Positions 34,318-43,338 of a stretch of DNA of 64,000 nucleotides are shown piece by piece. The translations under genes were made by a program, and so were the position numbers. Location of the stretch: the NCBI GenBank assembly GCA_039972875.1, contig JBDWMA010000060.1, forward strand, positions 62,001 through 126,000, read 5' to 3'. The notes beneath the pieces are model-generated. The model was not told the origin of the DNA, did no database searches, and saw only the letters and a list, made by a program, of their open reading frames with translations. Position 1 is the first letter of the stretch. Each line of letters starts with the position of its first letter. This DNA is from Pseudoruegeria sp039972875 (GTDB taxonomy: Bacteria > Pseudomonadota > Alphaproteobacteria > Rhodobacterales > Rhodobacteraceae).

Positions 34318-34531
34318 GCAATCCTCGATCGGTCTAGCCGCCTGTCTGAAGCAGGCTTGCCTTAATACACTGTTATATACGCCACGTCACATCCAGTTAA
34401 AAGCGGTCTGATGCGGTATTTCTACCGTAACTTTACTTTGATTTGGCTGTGTCGTCGTCCGTAAAAGCGGCAATAGCGATTTATTCTGCCTTTTGAGGGG
34501 GCGTTTGTTAAAATCTTCAAATCTTTAAAAA

Positions 34532-34547
34532 TTTACCATTTGATAAA
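34532..34547. promoter_or_regulatory. Degenerate RutR-like operator upstream of preT
   Basis: TTTACCATTTGATAAA agrees with the RutR consensus TTGACCA-NN-TGGTCAA at 11 of 14 fixed positions, and the mismatches are placed symmetrically. It lies 55 bases before preT. The region is A/T-rich, so a chance match is possible. A perfect site occurs at 38155. No gene is seen in the rest of the 34318-34602 gap. Confidence 0.45.
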
Positions 34548-34602
34548 AAAATGGACCTGTGGCACGCTTTAGATAGATAATAAATCCAGCAGAGAGGCAT
34601 AT

Positions 34603-35961
34603 ATGCCCAACAGCCAGATGACAGCCGGGGTGGTCGCAGCACGTTTGAACCCCGAGGACTACGCCGAAAATTTTTCGGATTTGCATCCACGTCTTGATGT
34701 ACATGAGGCCCGTGTTGCAGCCGACAGATGCTATTTTTGTTATGACGCGCCATGTGTGACGGCTTGTCCATCGGATATCGATATCCCACTGTTTATTCGA
34801 CAAATTGCGACGGATACGCCAGAGGCGGCCGCGAAAACCATCTTTGAACAGAATATTCTTGGGGGCATGTGCGCGCGGGTGTGTCCGACTGAAACCCTCT
34901 GCGAGCAATCCTGTGTACGTGAAACGGCCGAAGGAAAACCCGTATTGATTGGGCAACTTCAGCGGTTTGCGACAGATACTCTGATGGAGGCTGGGGAACA
35001 TCCCTTCACGCGGGCCGATGAAACCGGAAAACGCGTTGCGGTTGTTGGGGCGGGGCCTGCTGGCTTGTCCTGTGCGCACCGCTTGGCGCTTCGGGGTCAT
35101 GATGTCGTTGTGTTTGATGCACGCGAAAAAGCGGGCGGTCTGAACGAATTCGGAATTGCCGCTTATAAATCCGTCGATAGCTTTGCAGAACGCGAAGTGG
35201 ATTGGTTGCTGCAGATCGGCGGGATCGCCATCGAAACCGGGAAAAAACTTGGCGAAGGCCTGATGCTTGCAGCATTGCAAAAAGAGTTTGATGCCGTGTT
35301 CCTTGGTGTAGGGCTGGCCGGAGTGAACAGCTTGCGCGCTGAGGGTGAGGGAATATCGGGCGTTGAAGACGCTGTGGAATTTATCGAAGAACTTCGTCAG
35401 GCCGACGATTTGTCCGCACTTGCAGTGGGGCGTAATGTGGTTGTGATCGGGGGTGGCATGACGGCAGTCGATGCAGCGGTTCAATCTAAAAAGCTGGGGG
35501 CGGAATCAGTTACAATCGCCTATAGACGGGGGCGTGATCGAATGGGGGCCTCTTCGTTTGAACAGGACCTTGCCGCCTCAAATGGCGTTCATATCATTGA
35601 AAATGCGCAGCCAGTTCGCGTGATCGGCAATGGTGCCGCGGTAGAGATTGAACTTGAATACACCACAGATGACGGCACGGGCCTAAAAGGCACTGGGGAG
35701 ACATTTCGTTTGAAAGCGGACCAAGTGTTTAAGGCCATTGGCCAGACATTGGTTAATGCCCCAGACGGGCTGACCGTTGCGGGTGGTAAAATCGCCGTCG
35801 ATGATGCGGGTAAAACTTCGGTGTCCGGAATTTGGGCCGGTGGAGATTGCGCCAGTGGTGGCGATGATCTGACCGTGACCGCAGTCGCCGAAGGACGCGA
35901 CGCCGCCGAGTCAATTCACACAGCGCTCAGCGCCGAAAAAATCGAAAGGAAGGATACTTAA
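34603..35961 (+). CDS. preT: Dihydropyrimidine dehydrogenase subunit PreT
   Basis: The 452-residue flavoprotein resembles the N-terminal half of eukaryotic dihydropyrimidine dehydrogenase: iron-sulfur cysteines (CYFCYDAPCVTACPSDID near 44 and GGMCARVCPTETLCEQSC near 87), an FAD motif (VVGAGPAGLSCAHRLA near 148) and an NAD(P)H motif (VVIGGGMTAVDAAVQ near 284). With PreA it reduces uracil and thymine to dihydropyrimidines, the first step of reductive breakdown. preA starts immediately after its stop. Confidence 0.94.
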   Translation: MPNSQMTAGVVAARLNPEDYAENFSDLHPRLDVHEARVAADRCYFCYDAPCVTACPSDIDIPLFIRQIATDTPEAAAKTIFEQNILGGMCARVCPTETLCEQSCVRETAEGKPVLIGQLQRFATDTLMEAGEHPFTRADETGKRVAVVGAGPAGLSCAHRLALRGHDVVVFDAREKAGGLNEFGIAAYKSVDSFAEREVDWLLQIGGIAIETGKKLGEGLMLAALQKEFDAVFLGVGLAGVNSLRAEGEGISGVEDAVEFIEELRQADDLSALAVGRNVVVIGGGMTAVDAAVQSKKLGAESVTIAYRRGRDRMGASSFEQDLAASNGVHIIENAQPVRVIGNGAAVEIELEYTTDDGTGLKGTGETFRLKADQVFKAIGQTLVNAPDGLTVAGGKIAVDDAGKTSVSGIWAGGDCASGGDDLTVTAVAEGRDAAESIHTALSAEKIERKDT

Positions 35962-37266
35962 ATGGCAGACCTTTCCAGTAATTTTGTCGGAATTAAATCT
36001 CCCAACCCATTTTGGCTGGCATCCGCGCCGCCAACAGACAAAGAATACAACGTCCGCCGTGCTTTCGAAGCCGGATGGGGAGGGGTCGTTTGGAAAACAC
36101 TGGGCGAAGCAGGCCCGCCAGTGGTCAATGTAAACGGTCCCAGATATGGGGCAATTTTCGGCGCAGATCGTCGGTTGCTGGGTCTAAATAATATTGAATT
36201 GATTACCGATCGCCCACTTGAGGTTAATCTGCGTGAAATCAAGTCGGTTAAACGGGATTATCCGGATCGTGCGGTTGTTGTGTCTTTGATGGTGCCTTGT
36301 GAAGAGGCGGCTTGGAAAGCCATCCTTCCGGTTGTTGAAGATACCGGTGCAGATGGTGTTGAGTTGAATTTTGGTTGTCCTCACGGCATGGCAGAACGCG
36401 GTATGGGATCGGCTGTTGGGCAAGTGCCGGAATATATCGAAATGGTGACACGTTGGGTCAAGCAAAACACCCGAATGCCCTGTATCGTAAAGCTTACACC
36501 AAACATCACCGATATCCGAAACCCCGCAAGAGCGGCCCATGCCGGTGGTGCGGATGCGGTTAGTCTGATCAATACAATCAACTCCATCACGTCGGTGGAT
36601 CTGGATGATATGTGTCCAGAGCCAAAAATTGACGGCCAGGGGTCCCATGGGGGCTATTGCGGTCCGGCGGTGAAGCCCATTGCGCTAAATATGGTCGCTG
36701 AAATCGCGCGCGACCCGGACATGGCTCATTTGCCGATTTCTGGCATTGGGGGCGTGACCACATGGCGCGATGCGGCAGAGTTTCTATCCCTGGGGGCTGG
36801 CAATGTTCAGGTCTGCACTGCGGCGATGACTTATGGATTTAAAATCGTAGAGGAAATGAAATCCGGGTTGTCTCAGTGGATGGATGAAAAAGAATATACG
36901 TCTGTTGATCAAATTGTTGGGCGCGCCGTGCCAAAAGTTAAGGATTGGCAGGATTTGAACTTAAATTATGTGGCCAAAGCTGTGATCAATCAGGATGATT
37001 GTATCAAATGCGGCCGGTGTTATGCCGCCTGTGAGGATACCAGCCACCAAGCCATTGCCATGAGTGATGATCGGATGTTCAGTGTCAAAGATGATGAATG
37101 TGTCGCCTGCAACCTATGTGTGAATGTGTGCCCTGTAGAGGGATGCATAACGATGGAGACTATGGCCCCCGGCACCGTCGATCCACGAACTGGGGATGTG
37201 GTTGATAAAGAGTATGCCAATTGGACAACGCATCCAAACAACCCGTCGGTGCATGCGGCGGAATAG
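35962..37266 (+). CDS. preA: Dihydropyrimidine dehydrogenase subunit PreA
   Basis: The 434-residue subunit has an FMN-binding barrel like dihydroorotate dehydrogenase (NPFWLASAPPTDKEYNVRRAFEAGWGG at the start, cut here for length to NPFWLASAPPT; ELNFGCPHGMAERGMG near 133 with the active-site cysteine) and a C-terminal ferredoxin domain with two 4Fe-4S motifs (CIKCGRCYAAC near 345, CVACNLCVNVCP near 378). It holds the pyrimidine site. GGAAGGA precedes ATG 35962. Confidence 0.95.
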   Translation: MADLSSNFVGIKSPNPFWLASAPPTDKEYNVRRAFEAGWGGVVWKTLGEAGPPVVNVNGPRYGAIFGADRRLLGLNNIELITDRPLEVNLREIKSVKRDYPDRAVVVSLMVPCEEAAWKAILPVVEDTGADGVELNFGCPHGMAERGMGSAVGQVPEYIEMVTRWVKQNTRMPCIVKLTPNITDIRNPARAAHAGGADAVSLINTINSITSVDLDDMCPEPKIDGQGSHGGYCGPAVKPIALNMVAEIARDPDMAHLPISGIGGVTTWRDAAEFLSLGAGNVQVCTAAMTYGFKIVEEMKSGLSQWMDEKEYTSVDQIVGRAVPKVKDWQDLNLNYVAKAVINQDDCIKCGRCYAACEDTSHQAIAMSDDRMFSVKDDECVACNLCVNVCPVEGCITMETMAPGTVDPRTGDVVDKEYANWTTHPNNPSVHAAE

Positions 37267-37301
37267 TTACCACTCCAAGAAAAAATGGCATGTGCACAAC
37301 T

Positions 37302-37333
37302 GACCCCGGGTTCTCCCCTCGGGGTCTTTCTTT
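37302..37333 (+). terminator. Intrinsic terminator of preT-preA
   Basis: GACCCCG pairs with CGGGGTC around an 11-nt loop, followed by TTTCTTTG. It lies 35 bases after preA and directly before the end of convergent rutR, and may serve both. Confidence 0.8.
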
Positions 37334-37334
37334 G

Positions 37335-37949
37335 TTATGGGGTCAGCAATCGTGTGAATAAAGTAGTTAAAAAGAGGCTTGCATCTTCATGAGAACGCTC
37401 ATTTTTTTCGGCAAGAACAAGCGCCACTTGCACTTCAAAATCAGCATAATGCTGCGTCAGGGACCAAATCGAAAAGATTAGATGGTAGGCGTCAACTTTG
37501 GCCAGTTTTCCTTCTGAAACCCATTTTGAAATGACCGAAGCCTTATCGTCGACGAGGGTCTTTAGATCGCCTTTGATTGCATCTTCTATTCTGGGGGCAC
37601 CTTGGATGATTTCATTGGCAAACAAACGGCTCTCTCGTGGAAAATCCCGGCTCATTTCCAGTTTTCTCTGCACGTAGCTTAGAATTTCAGGGATTGGGTC
37701 GCCATCGGGGTTCATTGAGCGCAGAGGTCCCAACCAATTGTCCATCAGCTCTGACAACAGAGCGACGTGAATGGCCTCTTTGGACGGGAAATAGTACAAT
37801 AAATTGGGTTTGCTTAACCCTGCTGTCTTTGCAATTTGATCCAGGGTTGATCCACGGAACCCATACTGAGAGAACACATCAAGGGCAGCCTCAAGAATCG
37901 TTTCGATATTCTTGCGCTGTATGCGTGTTCGGGGTTGAGCCTTGTTCAT
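37335..37949 (-). CDS. rutR: RutR-like TetR-family regulator of pyrimidine breakdown
   Basis: The 204-residue regulator has a TetR HTH (ALDVFSQYGFRGSTLDQIAKTAGL near 20-43, then NLLYYFPSKEAI) and a RutR-like ligand domain (SRDFPRESRLFANEIIQGAP, LIFSIWSLTQHYADF) that lines up well with E. coli RutR, which senses uracil and thymine. ATG 37949 begins MNKAQPRTR. A perfect RutR operator lies 206 bases upstream in the divergent region, so it should control the amidase operon and probably itself. Confidence 0.9.
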   Translation of the reverse strand: MNKAQPRTRIQRKNIETILEAALDVFSQYGFRGSTLDQIAKTAGLSKPNLLYYFPSKEAIHVALLSELMDNWLGPLRSMNPDGDPIPEILSYVQRKLEMSRDFPRESRLFANEIIQGAPRIEDAIKGDLKTLVDDKASVISKWVSEGKLAKVDAYHLIFSIWSLTQHYADFEVQVALVLAEKNERSHEDASLFLTTLFTRLLTP

Positions 37950-38154
37950 TCTGGTGTCTTCTCTGCTGCATGTATAAGGACATGCTGTTTCATTTTGCCA
38001 CTTAGTTTCCGTAACTTGCCCAAACAGTAACCGCTGTGGCGGCGGAATAAGGCGACTGGTGAAATCCAAATGATAGTTCGCCGATTGTTCGGATGTTTTA
38101 CAACCCAAACAGAGCGAAATCCTTGACTGACCCCTTATCTCTGCTAGCCTGCTC

Positions 38155-38170
38155 TTGACCATTTGGTCAA
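38155..38170. promoter_or_regulatory. RutR operator
   Basis: TTGACCATTTGGTCAA matches the RutR consensus (TTGACCA-NN-TGGTCAA) at all 14 fixed positions. It lies between rutR and the beta-ureidopropionase gene, 279 bases before the latter. This supports RutR as the local regulator. Confidence 0.88.
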
Positions 38171-38223
38171 ACATTTTTCAAGCCATCTCGTTACGAATAC
38201 GGGGAAGCGACAGGAACACTGCC

Positions 38224-38394
38224 ATGTCTCCGAAACTCAGCGAATTTCACGATCTGCTCGATCAGCGGGCACTGAATTCGGGCGAGGCAACTTATCTAAT
38301 ACGCCGCGATACTGTTGGATTGTGTGGCAAGGGGCCCCAATCAAAATCGGGAAGTGCTTGGCCGCACACTTCGATGCTGTACTGTCCCAACTGA
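38224..38394 (+). CDS. Uncertain small ORF between RutR operator and amidase gene
   Basis: From ATG 38224 an open frame of 56 codons begins MSPKLSEFHDLLDQRALNSG and ends in LYCPN. No family is recognised, and the ribosome binding site (GACAGG) is weak. It lies 54 bases after the RutR operator and 39 before the amidase gene, so it would be the first translated frame of that transcript. It may be a small gene, a leader peptide or a gene remnant. Confidence 0.25.
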   Translation: MSPKLSEFHDLLDQRALNSGEATYLIRRDTVGLCGKGPQSKSGSAWPHTSMLYCPN

Positions 38395-38433
38395 TCATAC
38401 GGCGAAACCGCAACAACCACACCGGAGGACACG

Positions 38434-39684
38434 ATGTCTGCACCTGGAGAAAATATCAAAATTGACGGCCAACGCCTCTGGGATAGCCTGATGGAAATGG
38501 CCAAAATTGGCCCCGGTATTGCAGGCGGGAACAATCGTCAAACCCTTACAGATGAGGATTCTGAGGGGCGCAAACTGTTTCAAGCTTGGTGCGAAGCGGC
38601 GGGCATGACGATGGGGGTTGATGAGATCGGAAATATGTTCGCGCGGCGTGAAGGCACTGATGCAGACGCACTTCCCGTGTATGTAGGATCTCATTTGGAT
38701 ACGCAGCCAACTGGTGGAAAATACGACGGTGTACTCGGTGTGTTGGGCGGTCTGGAGGCCATTCGCACCATGAATGATTTGGGCATTAAGACAAAGCATC
38801 CTATCGTTGTCACCAACTGGACAAATGAAGAAGGCACCCGCTACGCACCGGCGATGTTGGCCTCTGGTGTATTCTCTGGAAAACACTCACTTGACTGGGC
38901 GTTTGACCGCGTGGATGCCGAAGGCAAACGTTTCGGGGATGAACTGGAACGCATTGGCTGGAAGGGCGATGAAAAAGTTGGCGACCGTAAGATGCACGCT
39001 ATGTTTGAGCTGCACATAGAACAGGGTCCTATCCTTGAGGCGAGGCAAAAGGATATTGGGGTCGTTACCCATGGACAGGGCCTTCGTTGGATTGAAATCA
39101 CGGTGACGGGCAAAGAAAGTCATACTGGTTCGACCCCGATGGCGATGCGCAGAAATGCGGGTCGTGGATTGGCTTTAATCACAGAGCTGGTGCATGAAAT
39201 TGCGATTGTAAATCAACCAAATGCTGTTGGGGCGATTGGCCATATTGATGTTTATCCCAACTCTCGGAATATCATTCCGGGTAAAGTTGTCTTTACTGTG
39301 GATATGCGTACACACCTTCTGGGTAAGCTAAACGACATGGTTAAAGAGCTGTTGGCGCGGGCCCCATTGCTCTGCGAAAAGATCGGTGTCGAATTTGAGG
39401 CCGAGATCGTAGGCCAGTTTGATCCGCCAGCCTTTGATGAAAACTGCGTTTCTGCGGTGCGCAGCGCGGCTGAACGACTTGGGTATTCTCATATGGATAT
39501 TGTGTCGGGGGCAGGCCATGATGCTTGTTGGATTAATGATGTTGCGCCCACAGCCATGATTATGTGCCCTTGTGTAGATGGCCTAAGCCACAATGAGGCC
39601 GAAGAAATTTCAATTGAATGGGCCACAGCGGGGGCAGATGTCCTGATGCATGCGGTTCTTGAAACAGCGGAGATCGTCGAATGA
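38434..39684 (+). CDS. Beta-ureidopropionase / hydantoinase-carbamoylase family amidase
   Basis: The 416-residue M20-type zinc amidase has metal and substrate motifs GSHLDTQPTGGKYDGVLG near 84, TNEEGTRYAPAM near 130, ELHIEQGPILE near 192, and GAGHDACW near 360. It hydrolyses N-carbamoyl-beta-alanine to beta-alanine, CO2 and ammonia, the third step of the reductive pyrimidine route. CGGAGG precedes ATG 38434. Its stop overlaps the start of a small lipoprotein gene by four bases. Allantoate amidohydrolase is the main alternative but is less likely given preTA and dihydropyrimidinase. Confidence 0.9.
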   Translation: MSAPGENIKIDGQRLWDSLMEMAKIGPGIAGGNNRQTLTDEDSEGRKLFQAWCEAAGMTMGVDEIGNMFARREGTDADALPVYVGSHLDTQPTGGKYDGVLGVLGGLEAIRTMNDLGIKTKHPIVVTNWTNEEGTRYAPAMLASGVFSGKHSLDWAFDRVDAEGKRFGDELERIGWKGDEKVGDRKMHAMFELHIEQGPILEARQKDIGVVTHGQGLRWIEITVTGKESHTGSTPMAMRRNAGRGLALITELVHEIAIVNQPNAVGAIGHIDVYPNSRNIIPGKVVFTVDMRTHLLGKLNDMVKELLARAPLLCEKIGVEFEAEIVGQFDPPAFDENCVSAVRSAAERLGYSHMDIVSGAGHDACWINDVAPTAMIMCPCVDGLSHNEAEEISIEWATAGADVLMHAVLETAEIVE

Positions 39685-39944
39685 AAACGAATCTTAAAAT
39701 TGCAACAGTTGGGGTATCCATTTTGCTGAGCGCATGTGCCCCGGCTCCTGTGGTCGAGCAAGGTATATTGTCTTCTCAGGCGCGCGCGGTGCTGCCCTTT
39801 GAACAAGATACGAGCAAAATCGTGCGCAGCACGGATGGTTGTTATTTTGAGGTCATGGAGGGGTCAATTGACGGGTATCTGTCACCACTTCAAGACCCCT
39901 ATCACGAAGGCCATCACGTCTGCGATCAGATTGCCTCTGACTAA
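39681..39944 (+). CDS. Small putative lipoprotein in the pyrimidine locus
   Basis: The 87-residue product has a signal with lipobox LLSAC at about 17-21, then VEQGILSSQARAVLPFEQD and STDGCYFEVMEGSIDGYLSPL. No function is known. It is translationally coupled to the amidase gene by four-base overlap and lies before dihydropyrimidinase. Confidence 0.65.
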   Translation: MKTNLKIATVGVSILLSACAPAPVVEQGILSSQARAVLPFEQDTSKIVRSTDGCYFEVMEGSIDGYLSPLQDPYHEGHHVCDQIASD

Positions 39945-40096
39945 GGATAACAGAGTGAACTTCACCGGGTTTGAGGGTGGGGTGACACGGCTCTGGTTAG
40001 ATATCTGTGCCCTTTCAGGACAGATTTAATTGAATAATTTCGGCTTTCTGGCCGGTTTTGCGCTGTAGCGGGCGTATGAAAATGGGAGATTGCGAT

Positions 40097-41557
40097 ATGA
40101 GCAAAGTCATCAAAGGCGGTACGGTTTGCACCGCGGATCGCACATGGAAAGCTGACGTTCTGATTGAGGGAGAGGTCATCAAACAGATCGGTGAGGACCT
40201 TAAGGGCGACGATTATATTGACGCCGAAGGGGCCTACGTGATCCCGGGTGGCATCGACCCCCACACCCATTTGGAAATGCCATTCATGGGGACCACTGCC
40301 GCTGAAACGTTTGAATCTGGCACTTGGGCTGCTGCCGCAGGTGGCACGACGATGCTTGTGGATTTTTGCCTCCCCGGAGAAGATGGTTCGATTAAAAATG
40401 CGATTAATGAATGGCATCGCAAATCCGCGCCTCAGATTTGTTCCGACATTGGTTACCATATGGCGATCACAGGTTGGAATGAGTTGATTTTCGAAGAGAT
40501 GGCCGATGCGGTTAAAATGGGCGTCAATTCCTTTAAACATTTCATGGCTTACAAGGGCGCGCTTATGGTTGAGGACGATGAGATGTTCGCCTCGTTCCAG
40601 CGCTGTAAAGAACTGGGCGCATTGCCGATGGTCCACGCTGAAAATGGGGACATCGTTGATTTGCTGCAAAAGAAATATCTGGCAGAAGGCATAACGGGCC
40701 CTGAAGGTCATGCATATTCCCGCCCGCCGGAATTGGAAGGAGAGGCGGCAAACCGTGCGATCACCATTGCAGATGCTGCGGGCACGCCGCTCTATATCGT
40801 TCATGTGTCCTGCGAGCAGGCCCATGAGGCAATCCGCCGTGCCCGCCAAAAAGGTATGCGGATTTATGGCGAGCCATTGATTCAATTTTTAACCTTGGAT
40901 GAAAGTGAATATTTCAAGGGCGATTGGATACATTCCGCCCGCCGTGTCATGAGCCCTCCGTTCCGTAGTAAGGATCACCAGGCAAGCCTTTGGGCGGGTT
41001 TGCAATCTGGTTCGCTTCAGGTGGTTGCAACCGATCATGCGGCTTTCACCAGTGAGCAAAAGATGATGGGCAAGGACAATTTCTGCTTGATCCCGAACGG
41101 TTCAAACGGGCTAGAGGAACGTTTGGCCGTCCTCTGGACTGAAGGTGTGGAAACTGGTCGTCTAACCCCGAATGAGTTTGTTGCTGCAACATCAACTAAT
41201 GTTGCTAAGATATTGAACATATACCCTAAAAAAGGGGCAATTGTCGAAGGGGCGGACGCGGATATCGTCGTGTGGGATCCCAAAATTAGCAAACAGATTA
41301 GCGCGTCGAACCATCATTCGGTGTTGGATTATAATGTGTTTGAGGGTTTTGATGTGAAAGCACAGGCGCGTTATACCCTAAGCCGAGGAGATGTTATTTG
41401 GGCATGGGGACAAAACAGTCAGCCACAACCGGGTCGCGGTCGTTTTGTTCCACGCCCTGCGTTTTCGTCTGCCTCAGAAGCTTTGTCAAAATGGAAGACG
41501 CTGAATAGCCCACGCATCGTTAAGCGTGATCCACTGAATATTCCGGCTGGAATTTGA
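40097..41557 (+). CDS. Dihydropyrimidinase
   Basis: The 486-residue amidohydrolase has the binuclear zinc motif GGIDPHTHLEMPF near 55, the carboxylated lysine in SFKHFMAYKGALM near 150, ligand histidines in MVHAENGDIV and PLYIVHVSCEQAH, and the aspartate in VVATDHAAF near 315. It opens dihydrouracil to N-carbamoyl-beta-alanine, the second step of the pathway. GGGAG lies eight bases before ATG 40097. It is followed 63 bases on by ABC transporter genes. Confidence 0.95.
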   Translation: MSKVIKGGTVCTADRTWKADVLIEGEVIKQIGEDLKGDDYIDAEGAYVIPGGIDPHTHLEMPFMGTTAAETFESGTWAAAAGGTTMLVDFCLPGEDGSIKNAINEWHRKSAPQICSDIGYHMAITGWNELIFEEMADAVKMGVNSFKHFMAYKGALMVEDDEMFASFQRCKELGALPMVHAENGDIVDLLQKKYLAEGITGPEGHAYSRPPELEGEAANRAITIADAAGTPLYIVHVSCEQAHEAIRRARQKGMRIYGEPLIQFLTLDESEYFKGDWIHSARRVMSPPFRSKDHQASLWAGLQSGSLQVVATDHAAFTSEQKMMGKDNFCLIPNGSNGLEERLAVLWTEGVETGRLTPNEFVAATSTNVAKILNIYPKKGAIVEGADADIVVWDPKISKQISASNHHSVLDYNVFEGFDVKAQARYTLSRGDVIWAWGQNSQPQPGRGRFVPRPAFSSASEALSKWKTLNSPRIVKRDPLNIPAGI

Positions 41558-41620
41558 TGACTGACTTGGCTTTACTCCAACGAGCGACGTGAATTGAATG
41601 ATTAGAAAGAACAATTTTGC

Positions 41621-42424
41621 ATGACCGAAGCACAGTTGAATGACTTAGCTGAGCCCGTCATTGCGGCTCGTAATTTGGATCTGACGTTTCATACCAATGA
41701 TGGTCCTGTTCATGCCCTCAAGGACGTAACGCTGGATATCAACAAAGGTGAATTCGTCTCATTTATTGGCCCATCTGGTTGCGGCAAAACCACCTTTTTG
41801 CGGGCAATGGCAGGACTTGAATCTCCGACGGGCGGCAAAATTTCCGTAAATTGTATGACCCCAGATGAGGCGCGTCAAAAGCGGGCATATGGCTATGTGT
41901 TTCAGGCGGCCGGGCTATATCCATGGCGCACGATTGCAGGCAACATCAAACTCCCGCTGGAGATCATGGGATTTGATAAGTCTGAACAAGAAAAACGCGT
42001 TAGAAACGTTATGGAACTTGTTGATCTAAAAGGGTTTGGTAAGAAATTTCCCTGGCAGCTCTCCGGTGGGATGCAACAACGTGCCTCGATCGCAAGGGCC
42101 CTTGCGTTTGATGCGGATATCTTACTAATGGATGAACCCTTTGGCGCTTTGGATGAAATTGTCCGCGATCATTTGAACGAACAGTTGCTGAAACTGTGGG
42201 CCCGTACGAATAAAACGATTGGGTTTGTCACCCATTCCATCCCCGAGGCCGTTTACCTGTCGACTAAAATTGTTGTCATGTCGCCGCGTCCGGGACGGAT
42301 TACGGATGTGATCGAAAGTACCCTGCCAAAAGTGCGCCCGCTCGACATACGAGATACGCCGGAATTCCTTGAAATTGCCCACCGTGTGCGTGATGGGCTA
42401 CGGGCAGGCCACGCATATGACTGA
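41621..42424 (+). CDS. ABC transporter ATP-binding protein (nitrate/taurine/HMP type)
   Basis: The 267-residue ATPase has Walker A GPSGCGKTTF near 50, the signature QLSGGMQQRASIARAL near 146, Walker B ILLMDEPFGALDEIVRD near 167 and H-loop FVTHSIPEAVYLS. It resembles the SsuB/TauB/ThiZ subfamily. It powers the two permeases that follow. Its position between dihydropyrimidinase and an NMT1-type binding protein points to uptake of a pyrimidine or its breakdown product. Confidence 0.9.
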   Translation: MTEAQLNDLAEPVIAARNLDLTFHTNDGPVHALKDVTLDINKGEFVSFIGPSGCGKTTFLRAMAGLESPTGGKISVNCMTPDEARQKRAYGYVFQAAGLYPWRTIAGNIKLPLEIMGFDKSEQEKRVRNVMELVDLKGFGKKFPWQLSGGMQQRASIARALAFDADILLMDEPFGALDEIVRDHLNEQLLKLWARTNKTIGFVTHSIPEAVYLSTKIVVMSPRPGRITDVIESTLPKVRPLDIRDTPEFLEIAHRVRDGLRAGHAYD

Positions 42425-42474
42425 AATTTTGCTTTGTTCCAGCGGTGTTGTCAGTTCCCAAAAGGGGATGCGCT

Positions 42475-43338
42475 ATGCGTAAAATTCTGGCGGTTCTTTG
42501 TGTGTTGGCTGTGATCGTTGTAGGGTGGTATGGGGCCGCGATTTCGCTCAATGCGAAGTGGACCCACGATCAGGCGAAACGTGCGGGAACAGAGGTTCAG
42601 TTTTCAGAGCTGGTTGCGGATACGCTTTCCCAAGAGCGCCCCGTATTACCCGCCCCGCATCAAGTCGCGGTTGAATTGTGGAAAACAACGATCCAGAAAA
42701 AGGTTACCTCAAAGCGGTCTTTGGTGTTTCACGGTTGGATTACATTAAGTGCGACGCTGATGGGGTTCTTGATTGGAACAACGGCGGGAATTTTGTTGGC
42801 CGTTGGTATCGTTCATAATCGCGCAATGGACATGAGTGTTATGCCGTGGGCGATTGCCAGTCAGACAATTCCGATCTTGGCGATCGCACCAATGATCATC
42901 GTTGTGTTAAATTCAATCGGGGTTCAAGGTCTACTGCCCAAGGCGTTTATCAGCGCATATCTAAGTTTTTTCCCAGTCGTGGTTGGGATGGTCAAAGGGC
43001 TACGCGCGCCTGATATGATGCAACTGGATCTGATGAAAACGTATTCAGCCCGGTCTTGGGATGTATTTTGGAAATTACGTCTGCCGTCCTCCATGCCTTA
43101 TTTCTTTGCATCCATAAAGGTTGCCATCGCCGCTGCTTTAGTTGGGGCGATTGTGGCAGAGCTTCCGGCGGGGGCTATTCGCGGATTGGGGGCTCGGATG
43201 TTGACCGGCAGTTATTATGGTCAGACAATCCAGATCTGGTCGGCGCTCTTTATGGCGGCCTTCGTCGCTGCTTGTTTGGTTGGGTTAGTTGGGATGATGC
43301 AACGCTGGACCCTTCGCAAGATGGGGATGACCCAATGA
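42475..43338 (+). CDS. ABC transporter permease (SsuC/ThiX type), first
   Basis: The 287-residue permease has about six hydrophobic segments after a long N-terminal stretch and the EAA-type loop KTYSARSWDVFWKLRLPSSMP near 195. ATG 42475 is preceded by AAGGGG. Its stop overlaps the next permease start (ATGA). It would pair with that second permease as a heterodimer, unlike most nitrate/taurine-type systems, which use one permease gene. Confidence 0.88.
   Translation: MRKILAVLCVLAVIVVGWYGAAISLNAKWTHDQAKRAGTEVQFSELVADTLSQERPVLPAPHQVAVELWKTTIQKKVTSKRSLVFHGWITLSATLMGFLIGTTAGILLAVGIVHNRAMDMSVMPWAIASQTIPILAIAPMIIVVLNSIGVQGLLPKAFISAYLSFFPVVVGMVKGLRAPDMMQLDLMKTYSARSWDVFWKLRLPSSMPYFFASIKVAIAAALVGAIVAELPAGAIRGLGARMLTGSYYGQTIQIWSALFMAAFVAACLVGLVGMMQRWTLRKMGMTQ

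Noticed and set aside
34525..35484. 319-codon open frame on the minus strand opposite preT
   Set aside because: It is fully antisense to a well-supported gene with cofactor motifs, and its product has no family features and a composition typical of a shadow frame.
39962..40885. 307-codon open frame on the minus strand opposite dihydropyrimidinase
   Set aside because: Dihydropyrimidinase has all catalytic motifs on the plus strand; the opposite frame shows none and has no proper start site.
43056..43334. Longer version of the second permease starting within the first permease gene
   Set aside because: ATG 43335 overlaps the previous stop in the usual coupled way, and the upstream codons are the out-of-frame shadow of the first permease.
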